This document shows, one piece after another, positions 28,505 through 38,143 of a stretch of 64,000 nucleotides of DNA (its first letter is position 1; the number at the start of each line of letters is the position of its first letter). The position numbers were made by a program, and so were the translations under genes. The notes beneath the pieces are model-generated. The model did no database searches, had not been told where the DNA came from, and was given only the letters and a program-made list of their open reading frames with translations. The stretch spans positions 1,116,001-1,180,000 of the forward strand of contig JAAVUU010000001.1 in NCBI GenBank assembly GCA_018449595.1, given 5' to 3'. The DNA is from Rhizobiales bacterium dw_265. GTDB taxonomy: Bacteria; Pseudomonadota; Alphaproteobacteria; Micropepsales; Micropepsaceae.

Positions 28505-28922
28505 GACGAAATCCCCTGAACGGCTGCCGGCAGAATTCGAACTGCCCGCGACAATGGAAGGACTGAATTCGGCGCTGGATGCTGTCGAGCAATATTGTGC
28601 CCAAATGAATCGCGACTTGGTATCACGGGCACGAATTGCGGTCGAGGAGCTTTTCTCCAACACCATCAAATACGGCCATGGCGGCGAATCCGATCACCCG
28701 GTGCGCCTGTATCTGTCGGCCGATCCGGTGCTGACCCTGGTCTATGAAGATGACGCGCCGCCATTCGACCCGACCAGCTGGAAATCGCGGGAAATTGAAA
28801 CCCTTCTTCCCGATGCGCGGCCCGAGGGCAGCGCCGGCATCGCCATGGTGCGGGGCCTGTGCGCGGACATGCGCTATCGGTTGCGCGACGGCAGGAACTG
28901 CCTGACCCTGATTTTCGCCTAA
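28503..28922 (+). CDS. RsbW-like anti-sigma / HATPase serine kinase
   Basis: 139 residues, a single GHKL ATPase domain: N-box EELFSNTIKYG, then LVYEDDAPPFDP (G1-like) and GSAGIAMVRGLC. By family it phosphorylates a STAS antagonist and sequesters a sigma factor or other output partner. No sigma factor gene is in the window. The start at 28503 is preferred because the first beta strand (EFELPAT) would be lost from the next ATG (28554). The stop overlaps that of the convergent efflux gene by CTAA. Confidence 0.85.
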   Translation: MTKSPERLPAEFELPATMEGLNSALDAVEQYCAQMNRDLVSRARIAVEELFSNTIKYGHGGESDHPVRLYLSADPVLTLVYEDDAPPFDPTSWKSREIETLLPDARPEGSAGIAMVRGLCADMRYRLRDGRNCLTLIFA

Positions 28923-30301
28923 CTGTCCTTGGCGGGCGCCGCCCAGCCGCCGCCCAGGCTTTGATACAAAGTCACCAAAGCATTGAAGCGGTCGGTGCGC
29001 GCCTGCACCAGGTTCAGCTGCGCCGACAGCAGGCCGCGTTGCGCGTCCAGTTGATCCAGATAGGGCGAATAGCCTTCCCTGTAACGATTGGTGGCCAGCT
29101 TCAGCGCCCGCGCCAGGGAATCGCGCTGCGCCGCCAGCGCCTGTTCCTGCTCCAGGTCGCGGCGCACCGCCTGCAGGGAATCTTCCACTTCCCTGAAGGC
29201 GGTCAGCGCGGACTTGCGATAGGCGAACGCCGCCTGGTCGCGGCGCGCCGTCGCCGCATCCTGCTGCGCTTCCAGCCGCCCGGCGCTGAAGATCGGCGCC
29301 AGGATGCTGGCGCCCAGCGTATAGAGTGCCAGCGGACTTCCCATCACCAGGTTGGAGCCCGCCAACCCGCCATCGGCGGTCAGGCTGACATCGGGCATGA
29401 AGGCATCGCGCGCCGCATCCAGCGCATGATCGGCGGCCGCCAACTGCTGTTCGGCGGCGGCAATATCGGGACGCCGCCGGAGCAGGGCGGCGGGCAGAGC
29501 CAGCGGCACCACGGGCGCGGTCAGTCCCTCCAGGTCGCCGCCGCGTTCGATGTCGCGCGGATTGCCGCCCAGCAAAAGACTCAGCCCATCTTCCTGCCGC
29601 GTGATGGCAAGCTGGGTGGCGGGGATAAGCTGTTCGGTGGCGTGATAGGCGGCTTCGGCCTGGGCGAGTTCAAGCTGGGTGCCATAACCGGCATCGGCCC
29701 GGCGCTTGGCGACCCGCAATTCCTCGCCGCGCGCCGCCAGGGTATCGCGCAGGATCAGCAGCCGCGCATCCAGCCCGCGCAGGGTGATATAGCCGCCCGC
29801 CGCCGCCGCCGCGACCGCCAGCCGGACATTGTCGCGCACCGCCTCGCTCGCCAGCAGCGCGGCGCGCGCGGATTCCCGTGTGTCCGCCAGCCGCCCGAAC
29901 AGGTCCACATCATAGGAAATCTCGACCTCGCCCTCGCCGGCGGTCTGTTCCTCGGGAATGCCGAAGCCGGGATTGATGTCGCGGTCGCGCTGGATGCCGG
30001 CGCCGGCGCCGATAGTGGGGAAGGTCTGCGCCCGGGCGAAACGGAACTGGGCGCGCGCCTCGGCGACGCGGGCGACGGCAATGGCGATGTCGTCATTGCC
30101 CGCCAGCGCCGTCTCGACCATGCGGCCGAGCGCGGGATCGTTGAAGCCGCGCCACCAGTCCGCCGTCACCTCCGCCGCCGTCGCCGTACCGCCGCGCCAC
30201 GCCGTGGGCGCGGTGACCGCCGCCTCGCCGGGCATATCGGCCTTGGGCCCGGCGCAGGCGCCCAGCAGCAGCAGGCTTGCGAAAACGGCAAGGCGCTTCA
30301 T
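28919..30301 (-). CDS. Outer-membrane efflux lipoprotein, NodT/OprM family
   Basis: 460 residues with lipobox LGAC (Cys16), two repeated outer-membrane efflux protein domains, and long periplasmic helices (e.g. ARVAEARAQFRFARAQ and the mirror segment near 380-440). Forms the exit duct for the HlyD/MFS pump encoded immediately upstream; its ATG overlaps the HlyD stop (ATGA). Confidence 0.93.
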   Translation of the reverse strand: MKRLAVFASLLLLGACAGPKADMPGEAAVTAPTAWRGGTATAAEVTADWWRGFNDPALGRMVETALAGNDDIAIAVARVAEARAQFRFARAQTFPTIGAGAGIQRDRDINPGFGIPEEQTAGEGEVEISYDVDLFGRLADTRESARAALLASEAVRDNVRLAVAAAAAGGYITLRGLDARLLILRDTLAARGEELRVAKRRADAGYGTQLELAQAEAAYHATEQLIPATQLAITRQEDGLSLLLGGNPRDIERGGDLEGLTAPVVPLALPAALLRRRPDIAAAEQQLAAADHALDAARDAFMPDVSLTADGGLAGSNLVMGSPLALYTLGASILAPIFSAGRLEAQQDAATARRDQAAFAYRKSALTAFREVEDSLQAVRRDLEQEQALAAQRDSLARALKLATNRYREGYSPYLDQLDAQRGLLSAQLNLVQARTDRFNALVTLYQSLGGGWAAPAKDS

Positions 30302-31344
30302 TGGCTGGTATCGATGCGGGAAACCACCGACATGCCGGGCCGCAGCCGCGACGCATTGGCCTGGCCCGGATCGATGGCGATACGCACGCCGATGCGCTGC
30401 GGCACCTTGACGAAATTGCCGGTGGCGTTGTCGGGCTTGAGCACCGAAAACTCCGAACCGGCGGCGGGCGACAGTTGCTCGACATGGCCGGTGAATTTCG
30501 CCCCGGCCAGCGCATCCACCCGGAAGCTGGCCTTGTCGCCCGGCTGCATGTACGCGATCTGGGCCTCCTTATAGTTGGCGATCACCCAATGCTCGACGGG
30601 CACCAGGATCATCAGCTGGGTGCCGTTGGTGACATACTGGCCCAGCCGCACGCCGATCTCGCCCACCTGGCCGTCGCGCGGCGCGTGGATGACGGTGTGA
30701 TCCAGGTCGATCTGCGCCGCATCCAGGGCGGCGCGCGCGGCCTCGACCTGCGCTTCCAGCCCACCGCGCCCGACTTCCACCGAACGGATATTCTGGCGCG
30801 CGATCTCGGACTGGGCCCGGGCCTGGGCCAGCGCGGCGCGGGTCTGGTCCAGCTCGCGCACCGACACCGAACCGTCCTTCACCAGTTCAATGGCCCGCTT
30901 CATGTCGGCCTGGGCGCGCAGCAGGGCGGCGTCATTGCCCAGGGCCGAGGCGTCGCTGGAGGCGCGCGCCTGGCGGTTGTTGGCAAGCGCCGCCTCGGCG
31001 GCGGCCAGGCTGGCGCGCGCCTGCTCCACCCTGGCGCGATAGGTGCTGTCGTCGATGCGGGCCAGCACCTGGCCGGCCTTGACCCTGGCATAATCGCCGA
31101 CCGGCACCGCCACGACATAGCCGCTGACCTGCGGCGCGATCACCGTGGTGCGGCCGCGCACATAGGCATTGTCGGTGACCTCGACACCATCGGCGAAGGG
31201 CCACAGGTCCCAGGCATAAAGTATGGCCGTCACCGCCGCCAGCACCAGCACCGCGATCACCGCAATGGCGCGCCAGTGCAGCGGCGGCGGATGCCAGTGA
31301 TGGGCTTCGGGATGGTTGGCGGGGGTGTCGGCGGCGACGGTCAT
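30298..31344 (-). CDS. HlyD/EmrA-type membrane fusion protein
   Basis: 348 residues: cytoplasmic N-terminus, one membrane helix (about 28-47), a barrel-sandwich half (APQVSGYVVAVPVGDYARVKAGQVLARID), a helical hairpin of about 100 residues, and the second half (HAPRDGQVGEIGVRLGQYV) before the beta-barrel domain. Bridges the MFS pump to the outer-membrane duct. Start overlaps the MFS stop (ATGA). Confidence 0.94.
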   Translation of the reverse strand: MTVAADTPANHPEAHHWHPPPLHWRAIAVIAVLVLAAVTAILYAWDLWPFADGVEVTDNAYVRGRTTVIAPQVSGYVVAVPVGDYARVKAGQVLARIDDSTYRARVEQARASLAAAEAALANNRQARASSDASALGNDAALLRAQADMKRAIELVKDGSVSVRELDQTRAALAQARAQSEIARQNIRSVEVGRGGLEAQVEAARAALDAAQIDLDHTVIHAPRDGQVGEIGVRLGQYVTNGTQLMILVPVEHWVIANYKEAQIAYMQPGDKASFRVDALAGAKFTGHVEQLSPAAGSEFSVLKPDNATGNFVKVPQRIGVRIAIDPGQANASRLRPGMSVVSRIDTSQ

Positions 31345-32984
31345 GCGAGGGCCTGGGCTTTCTGGCGCGCGATTCGCCGGGCATCCCAGGCGGATTGCGC
31401 GATGCGGTAAAATAGATAGAGCGCGGTCATCACGGCCAGCGCCGCGACCAGCCGGAACACGTCATTGAAGGCCAGGATAGCGGCTTCCCCTTGAAGGCTC
31501 TGGCCCAGCAGCGCCGCGCCCTGGGCGGCGCGCTGGACGGGATCGCCAATCGCGCCCGCCACGGCGCCCACCCCGCTCTGGATGCGCTGGAGCACCTGGG
31601 GATTGGAGGCCATCACATGCTCGGCCAGCGAGGCGGCATGGGCGCGCGCCTGGATCACCTGATAGCTGCCCAGCAGCGCCGAACCGGCCAGGCCACCGAC
31701 ATTCTGGGTGATGCTGAAGGTCACGATGAAGCTGACCAGGTGGTTGGGGCCCTGGGCCAGCATGCGCAGGAACCCAAAGACCAGCGCAGGTCCGATAAAT
31801 AAAGTGGTGCCGAAGCCGATCAGCGCCTGGCTGAGATACAGTTGCGGCGGGCGGGTGACATTGGTGGCGCCGCTGTCTATCAGCGCCCCGGCGGCGATGA
31901 TCAGCGCCGCGATCGCAATCTGCCAGCGCAGCCGGGGTTGCGACAGGGTCAGGCAGGCGACAGCGATGCCCGCCACCATCGCCAGGGCGACATAGACGAA
32001 CAGAATGCGCAACTGGTCATTGTCGAGACCGCCGAAGGTCAGCAGGCCGACCGAGCCATAGGTCTGCTCCGCCAGCGCCAGACGCACCAGCAGCGCCACC
32101 ACAAGGAAGCGCAGCGTATCGACGCTGCTGAGCCAGCGGATCTGCAGCAGCGGCCGGGCGCGGTGCAGTTCCAGCAGGATGACAATGGCGAAAAGCGGAA
32201 TCGAGGCCGCCAGCATCCAGCCCAGGAACGGCGCGTCGCTCCACCAGTAAAGCCGCCCCAGCCCGATCACGCCGCACAACAGCAGCATCGCGGGAACCGC
32301 CAGCCCGATGGTGACGAAATCCAGTCTCTCGAACGCCTTGCTGCATTCGCTGGGCGGCAGCGGCATCGCCTTTATCAGGGCCAGAATGAAGATCGCCACG
32401 GCCGGCTCGATCAGGTGCAGGCCGAACCAGCCGTTCATCGCCAGCACATCCACCGGGATCAGCCGCGCCAGCGGCGTGCCCAGTTGCGGCAGGCCGATGC
32501 CGCAGACCAGCGCCATCGGCCTGATCTTGGCGGGAAAAGTCTGCAGCATGTAATAGATGGTCATGGTGGTGAGGCCGGCGGCGGCGAGACCGCAGGCGGT
32601 GCGGGTCAGGACCGCGGTGGCGAAGCCCGGAAACGGAAACTGCAGCAGCGCGACCAGGGCGTAAAGGATCAGCAGCCCATGGGTGATCCTGGGAATGCCG
32701 AACTGGATGCGCGCCTTGACCAGGGTCAGGTTGGCGGTCGCGTTCATCGCCACATAGATGGCGGGCAGCCAGCTCGCCTGCACGATATAGACGCCCAGCG
32801 GCCCCGACAGGTTGGGAATATTGACGTTTATAAGCGCGTTGGTGAAGGTCGAGGCGATGCCGATGCAGATGCCCACCGCGCCATAGGCCAGCCGGCGCCG
32901 CATCGGATGTGCCGGCGCGAAAGGCGACCCCGGAAAGGCCGGGCGCTCCTCCGGCGCGAACTGATACTTGCCTGCGGCAGTCAT
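31341..32984 (-). CDS. MFS multidrug transporter, DHA2/EmrB-like
   Basis: 547 residues from the ATG at 32984; the frame could begin at 33005 but GGGGCGCA lies before 32984. About 14 hydrophobic segments, the count for the DHA2 family. First gene of the efflux operon (pump, adaptor, duct), exporting hydrophobic drugs or signalling lipids across both membranes. The classical family motif C is not obvious to me, so the placement rests on length, topology and neighbours. Confidence 0.88.
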   Translation of the reverse strand: MTAAGKYQFAPEERPAFPGSPFAPAHPMRRRLAYGAVGICIGIASTFTNALINVNIPNLSGPLGVYIVQASWLPAIYVAMNATANLTLVKARIQFGIPRITHGLLILYALVALLQFPFPGFATAVLTRTACGLAAAGLTTMTIYYMLQTFPAKIRPMALVCGIGLPQLGTPLARLIPVDVLAMNGWFGLHLIEPAVAIFILALIKAMPLPPSECSKAFERLDFVTIGLAVPAMLLLCGVIGLGRLYWWSDAPFLGWMLAASIPLFAIVILLELHRARPLLQIRWLSSVDTLRFLVVALLVRLALAEQTYGSVGLLTFGGLDNDQLRILFVYVALAMVAGIAVACLTLSQPRLRWQIAIAALIIAAGALIDSGATNVTRPPQLYLSQALIGFGTTLFIGPALVFGFLRMLAQGPNHLVSFIVTFSITQNVGGLAGSALLGSYQVIQARAHAASLAEHVMASNPQVLQRIQSGVGAVAGAIGDPVQRAAQGAALLGQSLQGEAAILAFNDVFRLVAALAVMTALYLFYRIAQSAWDARRIARQKAQALA

Positions 32985-33130
32985 TGCGCCCCCACGGCCC
33001 GCCACGCAAAACCGGGGTGATGGTGGTGAAATCGCACAGGCTGGTCAACCACTTCGCCGGTTGTCGCGGCCTGTCAAATGCCGCAGACTTGTCGCAAAAC
33101 AAGACGCCAAAAACAAGATGGGGCAGGAAG

Positions 33131-34090
33131 ATGAAATTCTGGACAGCATGCGGCCTGGCGTTGACGATCCTGGTGAGCGCGGCGCAGGCCGCCGAGCCGC
33201 GCAGGCCGGGCGAATATCCCCCCACCGCGGACTCGCTGCCCCAACCCGGCGTGGCGAAAGGCAAGCTGATCGGGCCGCTGGAATTTCGCAGCAGGATCAT
33301 CGCCGACACGGTGCGGCGCTACTGGATCTATGTCCCGGCCCAATACGATCCCAAGAGCCCGCCCAACCTGCTGGTGTTCCAGGACGGCCAGCGCGCCATC
33401 AATCCGCAAGGACCGCTGAACATTCCGGTGGTGCTGGACAATCTGATCGCCAAAGGCGACATCCCGCCGACCCTGGGCATCTTCATCACCCCGGGCAACA
33501 CCGGCACCGCGCATTATCCCGACACGCTGGGCACCGGAAATCCCAACCACCGCGCCCCGGAATATGATGCCGTCAACGACAGCTATGCCCGTTTCCTGAC
33601 CGAGGAAATGCTGCCGGAAGTGGCGAAGACTTATGTCTTCACCGACGATCCCAAACGCCGCGCCATCGGCGGTACGTCTTCGGGCGCGATCTGCGCCTGG
33701 ACCGTGGCGTGGAACAGGCCGCAGGCCTTCGGCAATGTCATCAGCATGATCGGCAGCTATACTTCCATCGGCTATCATCCCGCGACCGCGACCACGCCGG
33801 CGATCTATGGCGGCGACATCTATCCCGGCCTGATCCGCCGCGATCCGATCCGCCCCATCAAAATCTTTTTGCAGGACGGCACCGCCGACCTCAACAACCA
33901 GTTCGGCAACTGGCACCTGGCCAACGAGCAGATGCTGTCGTCGCTGCAATGGGCCAATGCCAATGCCGACGAGAAGAAGGACGGCGGCCCGCGCTATGAC
34001 ATCCGCTATGAATGGGGCGACGGCGCCCACAGCGATGTGCATGGCGGCTGGCTGCTGCCGGGGATTTTGCGCTGGATGTTCGGCAAATAG
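33131..34090 (+). CDS. Secreted esterase, enterochelin-esterase-like
   Basis: 319 residues from the ATG at 33131 (GCAGGAAG upstream): signal peptide ending AAQAA, then an alpha/beta-hydrolase of the Esterase D/Fes type. Seen: YWIYVPAQYDP (first strand), the nucleophile elbow GGTSSGAICAW, LQDGTADLNNQFGNW (acid region) and a terminal GAHSDVHGGWLLP (His). The family cleaves ester bonds in siderophores, sugar esters or lactones; the substrate is unknown. Divergent from the efflux operon with a 146-base spacer. Confidence 0.85.
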   Translation: MKFWTACGLALTILVSAAQAAEPRRPGEYPPTADSLPQPGVAKGKLIGPLEFRSRIIADTVRRYWIYVPAQYDPKSPPNLLVFQDGQRAINPQGPLNIPVVLDNLIAKGDIPPTLGIFITPGNTGTAHYPDTLGTGNPNHRAPEYDAVNDSYARFLTEEMLPEVAKTYVFTDDPKRRAIGGTSSGAICAWTVAWNRPQAFGNVISMIGSYTSIGYHPATATTPAIYGGDIYPGLIRRDPIRPIKIFLQDGTADLNNQFGNWHLANEQMLSSLQWANANADEKKDGGPRYDIRYEWGDGAHSDVHGGWLLPGILRWMFGK

Positions 34091-34316
34091 TCGTGGCGCA
34101 GCCGCCACAGTCTTCTGCGCCCTTGTCAGGCTAACCCCTTGGATCGGTTAGGGCAGCGCAAAATGCTGCGCCGCAATGGGCGCTCGCAGTTGCAATAATG
34201 CGCTTATGCCAACGCCAAAACTTCACTTTCGTATACAGATAGCGGTATCCTGCCGGCTCGGCGGGACTCGCATGATGGGCGCAGAAATCATCGTGTGAAC
34301 AGGGGAATGACATCGC
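34091..34316. promoter_or_regulatory. Intergenic region ahead of the DUF1592 cytochrome
   Basis: 226 bases, no gene. A short inverted repeat CTAACC/GGTTAG occurs near 34130-34150 and an AT-rich patch at 34215-34245. The probable ribosome site AGGGG stands 12 bases before the TTG used as start for the following gene. Confidence 0.4.
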
Positions 34317-36788
34317 TTGTTTGAATCGTTCCAAAAGCGTGTCGGCGTGAAACTGTTGGGGACGGCAACCGCTGTCGCGCTGACCGCTCTTGTGAGCTTT
34401 CAACTGCTGGACAGCGCCGCCGCCGATCCTTCGAACGCCAAAGTCGCACTCAACACCCCCGCCACCGCGCCGATCGAAACCCCGTCCGCGACACCGGCCG
34501 ACCGCAAGCACATGCTGACGCAGTATTGCGCTGGTTGTCACAACGACAAGCTCAAGACCGCCGGCATGTCGGTGGTGCCGCTGGACGCGGAAAACCTGGC
34601 CGCCAACGAACCGACCTGGGAAAAAATCCTGCGCCGCTTGAGCCTGGGCGAGATGCCGCCCAAGGGCATGCCGCGCCCGCCCAAGGAACAGATCGGCGAC
34701 TTCACCCACTGGCTCGCCACCTCGCTGGACAGCATGGCGGCCGCCAATCCCAATCCCGGCCATTCCGCCGTGCGCCGCATGAACCGGGCGGAATATTCCA
34801 ATGCCGTGCGCGACCTGCTGGCGCTGGACATCGACATGAGCAAGGACCTGCCGGTGGACGACACCGGCTATGGCTTCGACAATATCGCCGATGTGCTGAC
34901 GGTTTCGCCCACCCTGATGGACCGCTACATCACGGTCGCGGGCAAGATAAGCCGGCTGGCCACCGGCCAGGCTTCCAAAAAGGTCACCACCGTTGACGAC
35001 AGACTGACCAAGGATCTGTTCGAGAATGCCTTCGGCGTGCCGTCCTACAACGAGCGCGCCAGCGATGCGCTGCCGCTGGATTCGCGCGGCGGCGGCGCCT
35101 TCAAATTCTACGCCCCCTACGACGCCAGCTATAACATCCAGCTTTTCCTGAATGCCGGCACCGGCACCGAATCCGAGATCGACGCCAACAACCGCTTTGA
35201 AGTGCGGGTGCCGCTGAAGGCGGGGCTTCGCACCATCGGCGCATACTGGCCCAAGAAGCTGGCGCTGGATGAGACTCTGGTGCCCAAGACCACCACCGGC
35301 CCGCGCCCCGGCAAGCCCGGCGATCCGGTGCCGATGGCCTTGGATATTTCGGTGGACGGCGCGCGCGTCAAGGAGATCACGGTGCCGTCGGTGGCCAAGG
35401 GCCCCAATGTCGCCCAGGCCTTCTATCTGCGTGACGTGATGCAGATCAGCGTCGAGGGGCCCTTTGACATCAAGGGTCCCGGCGACACCGCCAGCCGCCG
35501 CAAGATTTTCATCTGCCGGCCCTCCGCCGCGCTGCCGGAAGCCGCCTGTGCGCGCAAGATCGTCGCCACCCTGGCGCGCCATGCCTATCGCCGCCCGGTG
35601 AACCAGGCCGACATCGCGCCGCTGATGAAAATCTATGCCGAAGGCCGCGAGGGCGCCGACTTCGATCATGGCATCTCCGCGGCGCTGCAGGCGGTGCTGG
35701 TCTCCCCGGACTTCCTGTTCATGCGCGAAACCGATCCCGCCACCGCCGCCGCCGGCACGGTACACAAGATCAGCGACCTGGAACTGGCGACGCGGCTGTC
35801 CTTCTTCCTGTGGAGCAGCATTCCCGACGACAAGCTGCTGGCGGCGGCCGAACACAAGCAGCTGAGCAAGCCCGCGGTGCTGAAAGCCCAGGTGGCGCGC
35901 ATGCTGGCCGATCCCAAGGCCAGGGCCCTGACCGACAATTTTGCCGGCCAGTGGCTGTATCTGCGCAAGCTGGATTATCAGCGTCCCGACCGGCGCATCT
36001 ATCCCGATTTCGACCAGCGCCTGCGTTCGGCGATGAAGACCGAGACCGAGATGTTCTTCGACCATGTGGTGCGGGAAGACCGGCCGGTGCTGGATTTCCT
36101 GGACGCCGACTACACCTTCCTCAACCAGCGCCTGGCCGAGCATTACGGCATTCCCGGCATCTATGGCACCAGCTTCCGCCAAGTGCAGCTGGACCCGGCG
36201 CTGCATCGCGGCGGGCTGCTGGGCCAGGGTTCGATCCTGACCGTGACCTCCTACAACAACCGCACCTCGGTGGTGCTGCGCGGCAAGTGGATTTTGGAAA
36301 ATATCCTGGCCGCCGCGCCGCCGCCGCCGCCGCCCAATGTGCCGGCGCTGAACGATGCCAAGAACGGCAAGGCCATGACGGTGCGCGAGCAGATGGAAGC
36401 GCACCGCGCCAATCCGGTCTGCGCCTCCTGCCACACCAAGATGGACCCGCTGGGTTTCAGCCTGGAGAATTACGACGCCATCGGCGCCTGGAGGAAGGGC
36501 TATGCCGGCCAGCTGGTGGATGCCTCGGCCGTGCTGCCCGACGGCACCCAGTTCGACGGCCCCAAGGGTCTTCAGGGCATCCTGATGGCGCGCAAGGACC
36601 AGTTCGTCGAGGCCTTCACCGAACGGCTGATGACCTATGGCCTGGGCCGCGGCCTGGAAGCCTATGACATGCCGGCGGTGCGCGAGGTGCGTTATGCCGC
36701 CGCCCGCGACGGCTACAAGATCAACACCATCATCCTTGGCATCGTGCAGAGTGTTCCATTTTCCATGAGAAGGACTCCTTCAACATGA
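34317..36788 (+). CDS. DUF1592/DUF1588-family multidomain cytochrome c protein
   Basis: 823 residues from a TTG (a downstream GTG is possible). Order: signal segment to about 35; N-terminal cytochrome-like CAGCH (71-75) domain; a DUF1587-type stretch with MNRAEYSNAVRDLL; a carbohydrate-binding-like DUF1595/1592 centre (LATRLSFFLWSSIPDD, FAGQWLYLRKL); and DUF1588/1585 at the C-terminus with a second heme-like CASCH (702-706) in CHTKMDPLGFSLE. This Planctomycetes-style 'PSCyt' architecture is widespread but biochemically uncharacterised. Overlaps the DUF1552 gene by ATGA. Confidence 0.88.
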   Translation: MFESFQKRVGVKLLGTATAVALTALVSFQLLDSAAADPSNAKVALNTPATAPIETPSATPADRKHMLTQYCAGCHNDKLKTAGMSVVPLDAENLAANEPTWEKILRRLSLGEMPPKGMPRPPKEQIGDFTHWLATSLDSMAAANPNPGHSAVRRMNRAEYSNAVRDLLALDIDMSKDLPVDDTGYGFDNIADVLTVSPTLMDRYITVAGKISRLATGQASKKVTTVDDRLTKDLFENAFGVPSYNERASDALPLDSRGGGAFKFYAPYDASYNIQLFLNAGTGTESEIDANNRFEVRVPLKAGLRTIGAYWPKKLALDETLVPKTTTGPRPGKPGDPVPMALDISVDGARVKEITVPSVAKGPNVAQAFYLRDVMQISVEGPFDIKGPGDTASRRKIFICRPSAALPEAACARKIVATLARHAYRRPVNQADIAPLMKIYAEGREGADFDHGISAALQAVLVSPDFLFMRETDPATAAAGTVHKISDLELATRLSFFLWSSIPDDKLLAAAEHKQLSKPAVLKAQVARMLADPKARALTDNFAGQWLYLRKLDYQRPDRRIYPDFDQRLRSAMKTETEMFFDHVVREDRPVLDFLDADYTFLNQRLAEHYGIPGIYGTSFRQVQLDPALHRGGLLGQGSILTVTSYNNRTSVVLRGKWILENILAAAPPPPPPNVPALNDAKNGKAMTVREQMEAHRANPVCASCHTKMDPLGFSLENYDAIGAWRKGYAGQLVDASAVLPDGTQFDGPKGLQGILMARKDQFVEAFTERLMTYGLGRGLEAYDMPAVREVRYAAARDGYKINTIILGIVQSVPFSMRRTPST

Positions 36789-38128
36789 TAATCACCAGGA
36801 AACCAATGGGCCGCCGCACCATGCTGCGCGGCATGGGCACGGCAATGGCGCTGCCGCTGCTGGATGCCATGATCCCCGGCGCCAGGGCCGCCGAGGAAGC
36901 CGCCGCATCGCGCAAGCGGCTGCAGGTGATCTACACCCCCAACGGCATGATGATGCAGAACTGGACGCCAGCACAAACCGGCTCCGGCTATGCCCTGTCG
37001 CCGATCCTGAAACCGCTGGAGCCCTATCGCGACCGCTTCGCGGTCTTCTCCGGCCTGTCGCATGTGCAGGCCGAGGCCCTGGGCGACGGCGCCGGCGACC
37101 ATGGCCGCTGCTGCGGTTCCTATCTCACCGGCGTGCATGTCAAGAAGACCGAGGGGGCGGATCTCGCCAGCGGCGTCTCGATGGACCAGGCCGTCGCCCG
37201 CCAGTTCGGCGACAAGACCCAGATCCCGTCGCTGGAACTGGGCCTGGAGCCGCCCTCGCTGGTGGGAAGCTGCGACACCGGCTACAGCTGCGCCTATACC
37301 AACACGCTCTCCTGGGCCAACGCCTCCACGCCGCTGCCCGTCACCGTCAATCCGCGCGAAGTGTTCGAGCGGCTGTTCGGCGACGGCGACAGCCTGGACG
37401 CCAAGAGCCGGCTGGCGCAACTGCGCCGCCAGGCCTCGATCCTGGATTTCGTGGCCGAAGACGCCAAGCGCATGTCCCATTCCATGGGCGCGGACGACAG
37501 GAAGAAGCTGGACGAATACATGACCTCGGTGCGCGACATCGAGCGCCGCATCCAGAAGATGGAACAGGGCGGGACCCAGACCGCGGCACTGCCCTCCTAT
37601 GCGCGGCCGTCGGGCATCCCGGATTCGTTCGAGGACCACACCCACATGATGATCGACCTGCAGGTCGTCGCCATGCAGGCCGACCTCACCCGTGTCGGCA
37701 CCTTCATGATCGGCCGCGAAGTCAGCGGGCGCTCGTATCCCGAGATCGGGATTCCCGACGCGCACCATCCGCTGAGCCATCATGGCCATGACCCGGAAAA
37801 GATCGCCAAGCTGACCCGGATCAACACCCTGCACATGGAACAGGTGGCCTATTACCTCAAACGCATGAGCGAGACCAAGGAGGGCGAGGCCAGCCTATTG
37901 GACAGCACCCTGGTACTGGCCGGCGCCAGCCTGGCCGATCCCAACAATCACGACCATCGCAACCTGCCCACCCTCGTCGCCGGCGGGCTGATCCAGGGCG
38001 ACCGCCATGTGGTGGTGGAAAAGGACACGCCGATGACCAACCTGATGCTGGCGATGATGGACACGCTGGGCGTGCAGCAGGACAAGCTCGGTGACTCCAC
38101 CGGCCGCCTGCCGAACTTCGCCGCTTAA
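36785..38128 (+). CDS. DUF1552 secreted protein with Tat signal
   Basis: 447 residues with a twin-arginine signal GRRTMLRGMG followed by ALPLLDAMIPGARA; export by Tat implies folding or cofactor loading in the cytoplasm. The body matches the DUF1552 family (PNGMMMQNWTP, GLSHVQAE, GCDTGYSCAYTN-like region, SHHGHDPEKIAKL), distantly resembling sulfatase/DUF1501 folds. It nearly always accompanies DUF1592 cytochromes, and here it overlaps one. Function unknown. Confidence 0.9.
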   Translation: MIITRKPMGRRTMLRGMGTAMALPLLDAMIPGARAAEEAAASRKRLQVIYTPNGMMMQNWTPAQTGSGYALSPILKPLEPYRDRFAVFSGLSHVQAEALGDGAGDHGRCCGSYLTGVHVKKTEGADLASGVSMDQAVARQFGDKTQIPSLELGLEPPSLVGSCDTGYSCAYTNTLSWANASTPLPVTVNPREVFERLFGDGDSLDAKSRLAQLRRQASILDFVAEDAKRMSHSMGADDRKKLDEYMTSVRDIERRIQKMEQGGTQTAALPSYARPSGIPDSFEDHTHMMIDLQVVAMQADLTRVGTFMIGREVSGRSYPEIGIPDAHHPLSHHGHDPEKIAKLTRINTLHMEQVAYYLKRMSETKEGEASLLDSTLVLAGASLADPNNHDHRNLPTLVAGGLIQGDRHVVVEKDTPMTNLMLAMMDTLGVQQDKLGDSTGRLPNFAA

Positions 38129-38143
38129 CGGGCATCGGGGCAC

